From Microvelia longipes (taxonomy: Eukaryota > Arthropoda > Insecta > Hemiptera > Veliidae): a stretch of 64,000 nt of DNA. A program made the position numbers and the translations under genes. The DNA lies in NCBI GenBank assembly GCA_018340805.1, contig JACMZG010001913.1, positions 39,352,115 through 39,416,114 of the forward strand, given 5' to 3'. Shown piece by piece: positions 37,261-49,129 of the stretch. Each line of letters opens with the position of its first letter. Position 1 is the stretch's first letter. The notes beneath the pieces were generated by a model. It was not told where the DNA came from. It saw only the letters and a program-made list of their open reading frames with translations, and did not search any database.

Positions 37261-38800
37261 ATTGTAAAGGTTCCAAATAAATGTTTTTATCTACTCCTTG
37301 TATTGTAAGTTCTACTTACAGTCTTGTTATCTGACACTGTAAATGTACTTTAACTCCCTAGGGAAGAAAAATGAAAGTGTTGCCAACTTGACAAAATGTT
37401 TTAGTAAAATTTTTAGGAATTTTAGGAAATTTTTAGGATTTTTTTTCGGTGTTATGTTGGTACTACGGGTAGAATATACAATATATACACGCTAATGTTT
37501 AAATTACAAATATAGTATTACACATTATTCTACTGACAGCTTACAATAAAATAATGTGAATAAAGTGGCTTTATTCTCTCTTCATCAGAGTAATTGACAT
37601 GGTAAGAATAAACTAAACTAACACAATAACAATTAAGGAGCTGAAGAATATATTAATAGTTGTTACTATTAGTTCTCTAGTCGTAGATAAAATTTAATAT
37701 GCAACAAGGGATGAAAGTTTTCAGCTCTCGTATTATCTCCCTCGTCAAGCCTCGGGAGCCAAAATGTTAGTTAGCTCCCTCGACAAGCCTCGGGAGCTTA
37801 CTAGTTTATCTCCCTTGGCCTTTTATTATTTAATATTATTATTTATTTTGATTTTTGTAAATATCCTAAAACTTTATTTAATAAGGTACACGTCACTTTT
37901 TTTAATGTCTATGCTTCTCTATGTAGGAGATAAGTGAGCACAAAATTAGATACTATTTTACTGGTGTAACATTTGTTTTTCCTTCATAGATTTATATATT
38001 ACTAATAATTTGTTTGTCTTTAATTACTCAGGCGAGATTTGACCTGCAAAATGCTGTATTGTACCTTGTATTACCTGAAGGTCGGTTCACTGTCTCATCT
38101 TTATTTAAATATTATATTTTAATACGATACTGTTTATTCTTCAATAGAATTTGATTACTTAGCAAAATCAATGCACAATCTAATAATAATGTGAATAATA
38201 ATTTTTATTATTGCTTGCTTTCTATTATTTAATATTTTTCAAGTATATATAATATCCATATTATTCATTATAATATAAATGTAATTCTAACTATATATAA
38301 TTTTAGTTTTAAGAGCGTTGAGAAGTCATAGAAATACACTTTAATTTTAAATATATATATTAATAAAATAGCTTACGCATATTTACAGTCTATTTTATTT
38401 ATTTTTTTAAATAATTTTAGTATTATATTAAGTTTTATCACGAAATAGAACGTTATTATTACGTATTTGTGTCGTATTTAGTGTTATTGTATTTAGCTTT
38501 TAAGTCACTCATAATAAATTATTTAATTACATAATTTTACATATTTTTAATGGATATCAGAATTTTATGTTTTTATGATTTATGTTTATTTAATTTTTCC
38601 TAGTAACTTAGTTTAAATTTCTTTTTGATTTATTTAAGTCATGTATTATTTTATTTCAGTTTGTCTATATATGTTTCATTTATGTTTTTCATTTCATTTT
38701 TATTAATTTTTATGTGTATGTTTTTTTTATTTGTTCTTATTCTTGTTTTTATTTGTTTGTTACAGTGTTTTGCATAGTCACATTGCACTAAATATTAGCA
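37261..38800. other. No gene seen upstream of the candidate exon
   Basis: AT-rich DNA. At 37735-37800 CTCCCTCG(T/A)CAAGCCTCGGGAGC is present twice, 60 bp apart. T-rich sequence precedes the candidate first exon at 38907. Confidence 0.45.
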
Positions 38801-38906
38801 CTTAATAGCAGTAACACGCACTCGCGTTGTAGTGTTTTTGTGTAAGTGAATGTGTGTGGTGTAAACAAGAGAAATATTCAAGTTTAAAGTCACCAAATCT
38901 ACCAAA

Positions 38907-38917
38907 ATGCTGATCAC
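38907..38917 (+). CDS. Candidate first coding exon (MLI + 2 nt), 5' UTR upstream
   Basis: An ATG in good context (ACCAAAATG) is followed after 11 coding bases by a strong donor, AC|GTAAGT, with GT at 38918. The donor is phase 2. Joining to the acceptor at 62363 gives a frame that runs through EGGGVDNPA into the ABC-transporter Met with no stop. Upstream, about 38800-38906, lies a less AT-biased stretch (ACGCACTCGCGTTG) that could be 5' UTR or promoter. The implied intron is about 23.4 kb. The call rests only on splice signals and frame; an 11-nt coding segment has no sequence identity of its own. Confidence 0.4.
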
Positions 38918-39250
38918 GTAAGTTTTACTTATGTTCTTATTTCTTAACGAGATTATATGTGAAAGAATGAGACAGGTTTGCTACTTAGTTAATTGCTTTA
39001 CAGGTTTTGTGATTTAGTAGCAGGGTATGTATGATGGCGATTTCCTAATGCTAATGGACATTAGTCTAAAACTTGCCACACTCTGGTGGCATTAAGCTTT
39101 TCCTTAATTTGACCTTTCGAAAAGAAAAGAGATAGCTTTGCACCATACCTCACTAATATTAATAAGATTTGATCAATTGTTACATTTGCTGTGTCACCAG
39201 CAGATTTTCCGACGAGGAATCATGCCTAATAGGCTGCCTATATCTTATAC

Positions 39251-39300
39251 TGCAGTGGTTCTTAACCAGGGGGTGCACCAGGTTTTTGATGGGCCATTAC
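39251..39300 (+). mobile_element. hAT-like terminal sequence
   Basis: CAGTGGTTCTTAACCAGGGG with GTGCACCAGG is the type of end found in many animal hAT elements. No partner end was found nearby, so it is a fragment. Confidence 0.5.
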
Positions 39301-39689
39301 CATAAATTCAATAATTCGTGGTCATTTGATGAAAATACTTAATTCAAGATAAACCAAAATTTTGGGTGCATACTCTGACTTACTATATACAATTATCAAC
39401 CACGGCCATTAAGGCTTATGACTCTGCATAAACAGGATGCTTACTGACTTCAGTCACAAATGTATCAAGATAATAATCTCTTAAAATCGTTTTAGCGAAT
39501 TTCCTTTGGAAATAAAATTCGCTACTGGGATAGGCTTCATGGCGGAATTCGAACCTCGGACCACGACACAAATCCGTTTTAGAGGTTTCTTGTAAACTCT
39601 CTATCTTTCGAACGGATTAATATTTTTAACCAAACTTTGCACAAAAATCGTCCTTTAAGAGGGCACGAACCCTATTGAAAACCAGGTTT

Positions 39690-40080
39690 TGGTGACGTCA
39701 ATTACCCGGTTTGCTCAGTAAGCGAAATTTTCAAAAAATTGGCAAAACTCAGAGTTAATATTTTTGGCCACGAAAAAGGTTAATATTTATGTTTCTTGAG
39801 ACGCTGAATCAAATGAAACCGGTCCGAAGTCGATACGACCACACTAATTAATCTAAAAGTCGAAAAAACCATTGTAAATGACCAAAAACCAAAATTTAGG
39901 TCGTTAAAAAGTAAATTTTGAGTAGGGTATTTTTGGGCGCTGAATCGCATGAAATCGGTCCGAAGTCAATACGACCTCTCTAAGTGACCAAAAAGTCGAA
40001 AAACCACAAAAATTTATCGAAAACCAAAATTGCGGTCGATGAAAATTAAATGTCGAGTAGGGTGTCCTTAAAACTATAAA
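39690..40080 (+). repeat. Tandem pair of the GGTCCGAAGTCGATACGACC repeat
   Basis: Two units about 130 bp apart each contain CGGTCCGAAGTC, ACGACC, AAAGTCGAAAAA and TTTTGAGTAGGGT-like words. The family is also at 20800 and 33600. Confidence 0.75.
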
Positions 40081-40499
40081 CAATATATTAAATTATTTGA
40101 TGTGTTAAATATTTTATTAAAATAGTCAAAATTTATATAAGTAAGATTATTAGCGGTCACTGAGCCAAGTGTTCGAGGTCGAAGTAATCTATAGAGGTCA
40201 TTAAGGTCAAGGTCCGTAATTCTGATCTCTGCAGAATTCAATTAAATTTAATGTTATATAGAGAGATAATGGTTTCATTTTATGTTAAGAATCTTCTTCA
40301 GTTCTTTAACTGACTTAGACGGCACTTGTTTTCTTATTTTAAATTTAGTCCAATGCTTTGAAAATAGCATGGTTTTATTAGCTAAACATTATTGAAATGC
40401 AGCTCATGTCAGATCACGCCCGTCTGTAATGGGTCATTCCAAATCAAATTAAAACGGGTAAAAACACGTGATATCTCCAATTTTAATATATTTGGCTGA

Positions 40500-40830
40500 C
40501 AGGTAGACACCATAGAAGAAAAAAAAACTTAGGTTTTCAATTCTTTTGGTAAAGCCAAATTGCTGCAGTAGAAATGTGACTTTCAATATTTCTTTGACTA
40601 CAAAAATGGTTGTATCTAAAATTCTGCATAGGTTTTAATTTTTATTTAGGTGGCGTTTGAAAGCATAAACTTGGCCCTTTAAAAAAGTGTCTGCATAATT
40701 TTAAATAATTAGCAAATAAATGAATAAATTAGCCAAATTGCTGCAGTAGAAATGTGATTTTTCAATATTCTTTGACTACGAAAATGCTGTATCTAAAATT
40801 CAAGTTACAGCAAATACAAGTTTTTATTAT
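40500..40830 (+). repeat. Degenerate tandem duplication, ~185 bp
   Basis: AGCCAAATTGCTGCAGTAGAAATGTGA followed by TTTTCAATATT(C/T)TTTGACTAC occurs at about 40554 and again at about 40735, with GTATCTAAAATTC after each. Confidence 0.85.
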
Positions 40831-40964
40831 AAGAAAATATAAAATAAAAATGCTTTATCTCTAAAGCCAATTTTTAAAAATTTTGAAAAAAATACTAAAA
40901 AGAGCTTAAACTATTATTAAAATGTCCACAAAGTGTCATTTTGGAACCACCATGGGATAATAAC

Positions 40965-41003
40965 CACGTTATGCGTTTCCGTGTCCCAGAAACGCATAAC
41001 GTG
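40965..41003. repeat. Perfect 15-bp hairpin within a larger inverted repeat
   Basis: CACGTTATGCGTTTC, a 9-base loop and the exact complement. CCATGGGAT...AATAACC words before it and ATCCCATGGCGGTTATTATT at about 41133 after it form a second, outer inverted pair. Together with CGCATAACGTGTGTCAAG and its near-complement at about 41095 this suggests a small foldback element at about 40940-41150. Confidence 0.85.
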
Positions 41004-41154
41004 TGTCAAGATTTGTCTATTTCAAAAAAGTCACGTTTTTGCAATTTCTATCAATGATATCCGATAAATCTTAACTTTTGCATTTTGACATAGCTTGACA
41101 CACATTATGCGCTACTATTTCTGATCCCATGGCGGTTATTATTTTATAAATCAA

Positions 41155-41306
41155 TGATTAATTTATAATAGAACACAATAATTCAGCAACCGGAAATATT
41201 GAAAATTGAAAATTGTATATTGTAAAGGTGGCTGCATTACTAAGACCACCAGTGAACCAACTTGCTGTTATCAGTTATGCTCCTTCTACATATAGTATTA
41301 TTCTAA
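41155..41306. mobile_element. Right end of the GAAGGAGCA MITE family
   Basis: ATAATTCAGCAACCGGAA to TGCTCCTTCTACATATAGTA and TTATTCTA match 60850-61000. The left half is missing. Confidence 0.75.
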
Positions 41307-41970
41307 GCTTAGCATACACATGAAGGTTCTTAACCTTATTGTTTAAAAAAACATTGGTGACGTCATTAACACAACATGATAAATTTTAAGAATTAAAATA
41401 CGGCGTCAGCCCCTTTGGACAGCTTCGCCGCCACAGTGTTGTTACTTCGTGTTATTATTATTTGTTGGCGCATAGCGATTTGCCATAAATTTTTCAAATT
41501 TACGTCGCCTCGCTTTACAGACCTGTTATGGCCGCTTCGTGTTCGCATCAGTGTTGTTTTAGTATTTACTGTCACACAGTACTTTGTATTTATCTAGCGC
41601 ATTGTTATCCAGAAGATTTATGTATATACAGCAAGATATATGTAGCGTTGAACAATTATCTAACATAATTATCTAACACAATTATCTGACGTCATAATTA
41701 AGTTATTAGCCTCGCAAATGGCCACTTAAGATGGTTCGTTTAAGCTAAAATTAGTCTCTAAAATTATAGAAATATGTGAACTATTAGTTCTTAAAGAGTT
41801 CATAAGAAATTGATTATCAATCAGAGAAATATTTATTGATCTAAATATTTGCTTCGTGCGGCGATGCGACCTCGCTCCTGTTTCTTTTGCAGCAACTAGT
41901 TTGAATAGGTCAAAAAATAAGGTCGTTTTTGCGACCATATTTAGTTTTGGATGAGAAATTAAAATTTTAG
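41307..41970. other. No gene I can support
   Basis: A slightly GC-richer part at 41400-41570 is open in both directions for about 60 codons, but no motif is recognised. Confidence 0.35.
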
Positions 41971-41974
41971 GTAC

Positions 41975-42680
41975 CTTGGAATTTTTTCTCATTTCATCGA
42001 ATTGCTACTCTAATCCTTTCTACATTGGGCTCGCTTTGCTCGTCCTAAGAGACAGAAGACATTTTTTCTCAGCGATCACCCGTCCTGACACTTATCTCGC
42101 TGGATACTGCCTGACTTTTATGATCCTGCAAAAACCGTAGGTATTCTTGCCGTATTGAAGTGAATCTTAGTATACTTCAATTATATACAGGGATGTACTT
42201 AAAAGCCATTTCAACTCAATTAGATATTTTTTTGATTTTCCCCAAATTTTTAACAATCGTATAAGATAAGAAATAAAACTAATACTATTAATGAGTTTAA
42301 ACTTGGCACATATGTTGGTCTTATGCGTGCTCTACATTACGCTACTTTACATGCGTCCCTAATCTCAAATTGATCGAAACATTATTTCGGATTTCTTCAT
42401 TATTTCGGGTTAATGATGTCAAAAAAAAGTCTAGATAGCACAACTAGGCCTAAAGTTAGGGTTTTTACCAAGTTTCAACTCTTGCTACGCTGAAAAGGAA
42501 CGATTATAGAAAGCAGACACACACACACACAAAATGCCTTTGTGAAAACTCGAAAGAAAGAAAACTCTTTGAAAGCCTTGTAGAAGGTTCTAAATACACC
42601 TGAAACGGATAATTCATATGAAAGCACGGTTCTAGATTTTTTGCGAACACAATATTTTGCAAAAATCAGTCTATACGTGT
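41975..42680 (-). mobile_element. 5S-like repeat family, long copy
   Basis: On the - strand the order is: end near 42660 with GCAAACACAATATTTTGC complement, a (GT) run, the leader CATAAGACCAACATATGTGC, a 5S-like segment (42070-42125 on -), GACGAGCAAAGCGAGCCC (42035) and the 3' end near 41975. Complete in order. Confidence 0.75.
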
Positions 42681-42738
42681 AGTTGTGTAATACGGAAAAT
42701 ATTTTTATGACGTTATTGACCCACAATAGTGACAGAAA

Positions 42739-42800
42739 ATGATGAAAAGAATCCGACGTATCGCTTCCTCTGTGGAAGCGAAACGTCGGATTCTTCATCT
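42739..42800. repeat. Inverted repeat GAATCCGACGT...ACGTCGGATTC
   Basis: AAGAATCCGACGTATCGCTTCC and, after TCTGTG, GGAAGCGAAACGTCGGATTCTT pair over about 20 bases with one or two mismatches. Confidence 0.88.
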
Positions 42801-42919
42801 ACATTGACGCGGTCACCACTGGAAGACCTAAATCATCATGACAATAACCGCGGAAGCCTACGCAGTTTAATAATGACAGAGACAGTAAAATTTTAAAAAA
42901 TAATAAAAGGAGGAAAAAT

Positions 42920-43490
42920 ATTAAGTTCAATTTGAAATTTGTCGTGTAGCTATGTATGCACTAACTCGTGTGCCATAAGCTTCCTCTCATTATCAGCATT
43001 AGTTTAAATTTTATCAAATGGCTTGATTACGTTTTTTATGATTAATTTGGAAAATCCAATGGAGCTGAAATTGGGTACAAGTACAAGCCTTTACTTAATA
43101 AATAAGTACACAAAGTTTAGTTTCAATACAACAAGAATTTCCCTGATTTTTGTTGGATCATAAAAGTTAAGCGACACCGAGCGTAATCAGGCGACCGTTG
43201 GGAATGAAATTCAATAAATAAATTATAAATAAATTATAGATTTATTTCCATCCTAATGAACTATTTACAAATTTTAACATAAAGAACTTTAAAATGCAAG
43301 AGGGAGGAGGCTGCCTGTACACCTTTTAGGCTTTATTACATTCAGCAATTGTTTACTAAATTTAGTTTATTTAATTACTTGAATAATCTGAGGACGAGCG
43401 ACGCAAATCCTAAGTAGGGAGGAAGGATGAATGTAGCAAATCTGATATAATAAGGATAAGTTCCGAGGTACCCCGTACCAGATTTTTTAA
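42920..43490 (+). mobile_element. 5S-like repeat family, copy with an internal insertion
   Basis: Leader, then a 5S-like segment (43155-43206, shortened), then about 180 bp of foreign AT-rich sequence (43206-43385). It resumes with GAGGACGAGCGACGCAAATC and ends TTCCGAGGTACCCCGTACCA. Confidence 0.75.
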
Positions 43491-43741
43491 TTAGTCTATG
43501 GAGGGTTATAAAAAATAGAAGTTGTTAACAGTTGTAATAGCAATGTTTTTAGTTGAAATTGTTTTTATCTATTAGGCGATTGTTAAACCATGCTTAGTGC
43601 TTGCTTGGCACTAAGTTCCTTGTTATGATAAGTTTACTATCAAAAATGAAAATCTTAAATAGTTTATTTTTACTCCTATACTATAACTTAGTATTACCTT
43701 AACAAATAATTACTCTATTGCGTAAATTATGTATAATGTAT

Positions 43742-43742
43742 A

Positions 43743-43782
<40 letters not shown>

Positions 43783-43812
43783 ATATATATATAATATATA
43801 TATATATATTAA
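43742..43812. repeat. (AT)n microsatellite
   Basis: Alternating AT with a few AA/TT steps. Confidence 0.95.
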
Positions 43813-44029
43813 ATAATATTATATATAATATTTATCAAATATATATTTATTAATAACATGCAAGTATATTTGCATAGCTTTCTAAAACAATTTCAAATAT
43901 AGTATAATTACTTCAATAAAACAATTATATGTCATGCTAAAACACTGGTCCCTATGTCAATTAAACCAATTTTAAATTAATAAAAACCATTTCAATATTA
44001 TTTATGGATCTCTGTTCCCTTATCATAAA

Positions 44030-44950
44030 ACCCCGTTTTATTTGAGAATGGACCTCAATTTAACAAAGAAGATCAATAGTTTTACTAATATGTTACTCTT
44101 AACCTCTTTTTTCTTTTATTTTGAATTGTATCTAAATGAGACTTAAAAGATGACTATTCTGTCCTATAAGTACTTTAAGTTTAATTAATATTTATCTAGT
44201 CATGATTGGTCAAGTAGATTCAGAGGTGAGGCTGTAATCAATAAGAATTTGATTTAACACTGTACCTTATATTATTTAGAAACAGATCTCGATAAGCATA
44301 GAAAGCGTTTTTTCTGACCTATGAGTAGCTGTAGTTTACTCATGATCCGTCAATTAGATTCTGAGCAAGTGTGAACATTTGGTTCACACTGCTCCTATTA
44401 TTTTAGAACACAACATTATTATTTAAAGTATGTAAATATTATTATTTATATTATTTGAGGCATAAAAGTTGTCCATGTAATCAATCATGTGTCTAAATTT
44501 AAAGCTAAGTCAAGATCTATCGATTAGATTTAATCTGTTGGCACAGAACATTTTTTTATTTACCCCTCATTTTAGATCAGTTCTTGATGAGGCGTAAAGT
44601 ATTTTCATTCTGATCTATGAGTCGTCTAATTGTAAATTTTAGTAAAAATCTATATCTATTAAATTCCGAGCAGTCAGCTTTCAAAATTTTAAGTTTCACT
44701 TAACCCTTATTATTTTCATACAGATTTCGATGAGACTTAAAAGGTCTAAGAACATTAACAGTAGTCTAAGGACTACTTAAGTACTCAAACCTAAGAACAT
44801 TCTAAGTGTGAACTTAAGTCAAGATCTACCCATTAAGTTCCGAGCTATTATATAGTATTTAAATTTTATTTCCTAACACTAACCCTCTATTGATATATTA
44901 TATTGTTATTGATAACGGATCTCGGTGAGTCTTACGTACGTACGTTCGTA
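44030..44950 (+). repeat. Degenerate tandem repeat, ~150-250-bp unit
   Basis: Words ACAGAT(C/T)TCGATGAG-ACTTAAAAGG, TCTGA(T/C)CTATGAGT and TCAAGATCTA(T/C)C.ATTA(A/G)(A/G)TTCCGAGC recur four to five times in the same order (near 44140, 44280, 44580, 44720, 44915). Old and decayed. Confidence 0.65.
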
Positions 44951-45299
44951 AATACGTACATGCGTACATACAATTACCTCTTTGTTGTGGTGTTGTTGAC
45001 TGCAAATAATAAAATTTGTGCTAATTTCATTAATACATTCAAAATATAACACAAATCAGGTAGATAACATTGACGTCTAACAGTAGTTACGTATGTACCA
45101 AGTTAGATTAAAAATAAATCGTTGAGTGAATGTAAATACTCTTTGAGATTAACCAAAAGAGCGTGCAGATTACGGAAATAGGCTTCATTTATCACAAATC
45201 CCGGCTAATTACTGAAAAATTTTGAAAAAAAGGTTATAAAAAAAGTTTGGTGATCCAATTTCCTAGAAGGCGTGGATATTCGACCCGCCGCCTTATAAC

Positions 45300-45550
45300 A
45301 CAGGACCGTAAACACAATGTAATTCCACTGATAACACGAAAGCCAGTTGAATGGTGCACCTAAATAATGCTACCAACCTGTCAACAAAACATTATTTTAA
45401 ATATGTGTTATAAATATCTATTATTTAAGAAAGATCGTAAAGAACAAATATAATAACTTAAAACACCTGCTGAGTATTTAATCAAACTGGTCTTAGATGG
45501 CAAAAGAGTGGCGAAATACAAGAACTACATTTAGTTGACGAGGACTACTA
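45300..45550. mobile_element. Left part of the GAAGGAGCA MITE family
   Basis: ACAGGACCGTAAACACAATG to GGCAAAAGAGTGGCG matches 60495-60725 closely. The outer inverted end is missing on this side, and the right half is absent. Confidence 0.8.
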
Positions 45551-46052
45551 TTATTATAATTTAAAACCTAGAGAAGAGGAATAAAAGTGTCATAGGTTTT
45601 GTTTTGTTTGGCTCTGGTTACTATAGTTACCTAACCTTCTTGTTTTCATTATAACCTGCCTATTTCCTTCTTTTATTTTTACATCAGTATGTTTTTGTAT
45701 AAGATAGAGTAGTTTAGTTTTAGCACTATATTTCTATTATTATATTTCGGCAATAGTAGTTCCAATGCCAAAGAATGTTGTGCCAATTTTTTTAATGTCC
45801 GATTGTAAGAATAATTTAATTTATTAGTTAAATTGTGTATTTTTTCTCAAAGATTGTTTTCTGTTAATGTATTCAAGTAATGTAGTTATAGTATAGTAAT
45901 TTGGAATTAATTTAATTTTGAAGATTTGCGTACAAGATAAAATATTTAGCAGGTAAGCCGAACGCAGTCTGTTTTACATCTAACTTATTTACAGTACGGA
46001 AATATTGTCTGCTTTAATTAAAACTGACCAAGCAGTCGCTAGCAGTTTATTA

Positions 46053-46560
46053 GAATAAAATTCTTGCGCGGTAGTCTGCATGTAGGGCGAATCTTTGTAA
46101 TGCGTGTTTCCGTGCTCAACTATCTATTTCTTACTTAAGGTTCCGGTTTATGCTTTATAACCTAAGCAGTTACTCAATTATTAAACACTACTCGTTACAT
46201 TGTTTTGTATTCAAAGGAAATGCGCAATTACTATTCTTGGTTATTTAAAACTATATTTTTAAATGCGCAAAACCTTTAAAGATAACTGACTAACTTAAAT
46301 ATATAACTAAGCTTAAACTAGTGCAAAAATAGCGCGTAATTCTAATTTTTTTAGAAGCATAGTTTGTACAACCAACTGGATAATTATGCGCATTTCCTTG
46401 GAAAATACAGACAAAATGAGTTACGAGCAGTGCTTGACAATTGAGTAACTGCTAGTTCTAAACAGAACTGGATCCTTAAGCAAGAAATGGATTGTTAAGC
46501 ACGGAAACACGCATTTTAAATGAAATTCGCCCGACAGCGGACCACCGCGCCGGAATTATT
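46053..46560. mobile_element. Foldback element, family B (copy 2)
   Basis: Left arm TTCTTGCGCGGTAGTCTGCA..., right arm ...GCGGACCACCGCGCCGGAAT, inverted. Inner words AAGGTTCCGGTTTATGC and GGATCCTTAAGCAAG match family B copy 1 at 32936-33418. Confidence 0.85.
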
Positions 46561-46915
46561 TTTTTAGTAGTTGAAAACTTATATAATGTAAAAAACTATA
46601 GAAATTATAATCCAAAGGAAATTTGCCCCGACATCGGACACCGCGCCGAATTATTTTTAGTAGTGAAAACTTATATAATTAAAAAAACTATAGAAATTAT
46701 AATCCAACCAGATTTAAGCACGAAACACGCATCCAAAAGAAATTCGCCCGACATGCGACCACCGCGCCGGAATTATTTTTTTATAGTTGAAAACTTATAA
46801 TGTAAAAACTATAGAAATTATAATCCAACCAGGATGTTAAGCACGAAACACGCATCCAAAAGAAATTCGCCCACATGCGACCACCGCGCCAGAATTATTT
46901 GGATGTAATGTAGTC
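46561..46915 (+). repeat. Tandem array of the family B right end, ~120-bp unit
   Basis: Three units each carry GAAAACTTATA, AACTATAGAAATTATAATCC and a copy of the element's terminal sequence (GAAATTCGCCCGACATGCGA and CCACCGCGCCGGAATTATT). The frame at 46492-46800 only translates this repeat. Confidence 0.9.
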
Positions 46916-47181
46916 AATTACAGAACTAGTGATTATCCCAAATGTCAGCTTTAAAGTTTTTTCTTTTAACGGGAAAACGGAATGTTAAGAGTATCTTTGA
47001 AACGGCAATTGTCCCGACAATTAAAGAAGAGATCAAAAAGAAAGAAAACAAACTGTTCTATAAATGTTTCCTCTTCCATTTTCTTCTATTTCCAATAAAG
47101 AAAGGTCTCTGGGAATACAATGAAAATTTGTCCGAAAAACATACAAAAATAACAATAACATAGGAAAACTGTATGTATATG

Positions 47182-47184
<3 letters not shown>

Positions 47185-47236
<52 letters not shown>

Positions 47237-47246
47237 AATATATATA
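47185..47246. repeat. (AT)n microsatellite
   Basis: Alternating AT; the - strand frame through it is an artefact. Confidence 0.95.
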
Positions 47247-47700
47247 ATGGCAGTGTATAAAATGGCTAAAAGTAATTTACAAACAAATATACTAATCACA
47301 TCCCTTGAACAATGATTACTAAGATTAAAGATAATAAAAACCGATTATAGTGCGATTAAAATCAAAAGCGATTAATTTAAACGACTAAAAGTCTTTGTTT
47401 AATTAACAAATATGCCATCCAAGGATGTTTGATTATTAATTATCCCGCTAAAACACAAAAGAATTGCGGGGATTACGTGACAAGTTGGCGCGCTGCGAAA
47501 TGACAGTATTCTACTTTCTAGTTATTGCGATAACAAGTGTTAATAGAACCTCTGATCTTTTGGCTGTATTAGTGCCAATTCTTTCAGGATTCCAAAAAAA
47601 ATTATGTTTTTTTTGTAAAGAAATAATCGAATTTTCTTTTACCTCGTGAATTTTTCCCTATATCGGATTTGCTTGTTTCGTCCACACCTCCGACCCGTTT
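47247..47700. other. No gene seen
   Basis: AT-rich; a 61-codon frame at 47464-47649 shows no motif. A very short fragment of the 5S-like family 3' end may lie at 47655-47690 (-). Confidence 0.4.
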
Positions 47701-47709
47701 CCATGCTTT

Positions 47710-48750
47710 AGTCCAGAAGCCGGACCTGAAAAAATGTGACTTATTTTGTACAACTCCGACTATAATTTTTCTGAAAATATACCTTAAATTATGAAGAAAA
47801 GACAGAATCTACCTATCCTGAGTAAAGCCCTTTATATGATTGCGCGGTAGACTGATTTTCGTACAAAGTTTCAACTCTCTATACTATAAATACACTATAG
47901 AAGCTACGCTGATAACAGACACACACACACGCACACATAAAGACTGACAACTTTGTAAAAAACCACTCAGGATATCTTAAAAATCCCTGAAACGGATAAA
48001 TCCCGTGACATCTCGTTTTCGGATTTTTTGCCAACACAATACTTTTCCTATTTCAATACCTAAGGTATAAGTGAGGAAAAGTAAAAACATAGTTTGACTA
48101 TACAGAGTGAAGCCAAACTTGGCTTCACTCTGTTTGCGCAGACTCACAACACTCTCATCAACACTCTGATTGCGCATGCTCAAATTTTTATAAAAACGCA
48201 CTAATTTCAGTTTTCTTGCAATAAGTGGTTCTCTATGGGTCGGGTGCAAAACATGAAGAAAACTTTTTTAAAGCTGTTAAAATTGCCTATAAAACGAGTG
48301 TTTAATCTTCAAAAACGGATTACTACAACTAAAGTTATGGCTCTTTCAAAAACACCGAAAAATGGTTAATTCATGCAGTCAGAAATTTCTTTGAAAAATG
48401 GTTGGCGCTTTTTTGTGGATTTTTTCCCATTTAACAAATGCCATAACTTAAATTAGTTAGTTGTTGTTATCCGATTTTAATGAAATCGTTTTATAGGACA
48501 TTTCATCAGGTTTAAAAATGTTCTCTTTATGTTTTGCACGCGACCTACAGGGAACCACTTATGCAAAAAAACTGGATTTTGAGCGATTTGTTATAATCCT
48601 TTAAGCGCATTCATATTGAAAGGCTCCATTCTGGAGCCCTTCTGGATGGACAGACTATATTTTTTTTCACAATTTATGATATATTTTCAGAAAAATTTAG
48701 TTTGAAGTAGTACAAAATGAGTCACATTTTTAGGCTTGGCTCTTGGACTA
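47710..48750. mobile_element. Foldback element, family A (copy 3), with nested repeat
   Basis: Ends AGTCCAGAAGCCGGACCTGA and ...GGCTTGGCTCTTGGACT are inverted. Arms carry TTTCTGAAAATATACCTTAA and its complement. The left arm is interrupted at about 47850-48080 by a piece of the 5S-like family. The element resumes with AAAAACATAGTTTGACTAT. Confidence 0.85.
47850..48080 (-). mobile_element. 5S-like repeat family fragment nested in foldback element A
   Basis: CTGATTTTCGTACAAAGTTT, a (CA) run, ACAACTTTGT and CAACACAATACTTTTCCTAT are the distal part of the family. Sequence before (GCGCGGTAG) and after (AAAACATAG) belongs to the foldback element. Confidence 0.8.
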
Positions 48751-48889
48751 CTAGACTCGTCACAGGATGTGGTATTACCTAGTTTATACTGTACGAGTAT
48801 AGTACATTATTGTCTGTACTCAACTGATGTATGCTCCCTCTATGTATTAATCACTTTGGTATCCAGGGTGCGCAGGGGTGATTTTCTAC

Positions 48890-48965
48890 GTCATCACAGA
48901 GATATATTACTAGAGGGGGCAAAGCCTATCTTAATACGTTGAGAGGCATGAAACATAATTTCACG
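48890..48965 (+). repeat. Left end of the CATAGAGATAT MITE family
   Basis: AGAGATATATTACTAGAGGG and TTGAGAGGCATGAAACAT match 31567 and 37037. Confidence 0.6.
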
Positions 48966-49129
48966 ATGATTTGAAGGTTCATTCACAATACTGCTGTAGC
49001 GATGCGTCCGTCCGTTGCGTGCGGTGACTGCTCAAATTCCAACCTATGTAATCGTATGGGTCGTTCTTAAACAACTTGCGGTAGCGTAACAGCTTAGCGG
49101 TGACGTCAAAAATGTAATCACGTCATTTC

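Noticed and set aside
42475..42798. 107-codon frame on the - strand
   Set aside because: Runs through the CA-rich part of the 5S-like repeat and a neighbouring inverted repeat; no domain.
46492..46800. 102-codon repetitive frame
   Set aside because: Translates the tandem end of foldback element B; not a gene.
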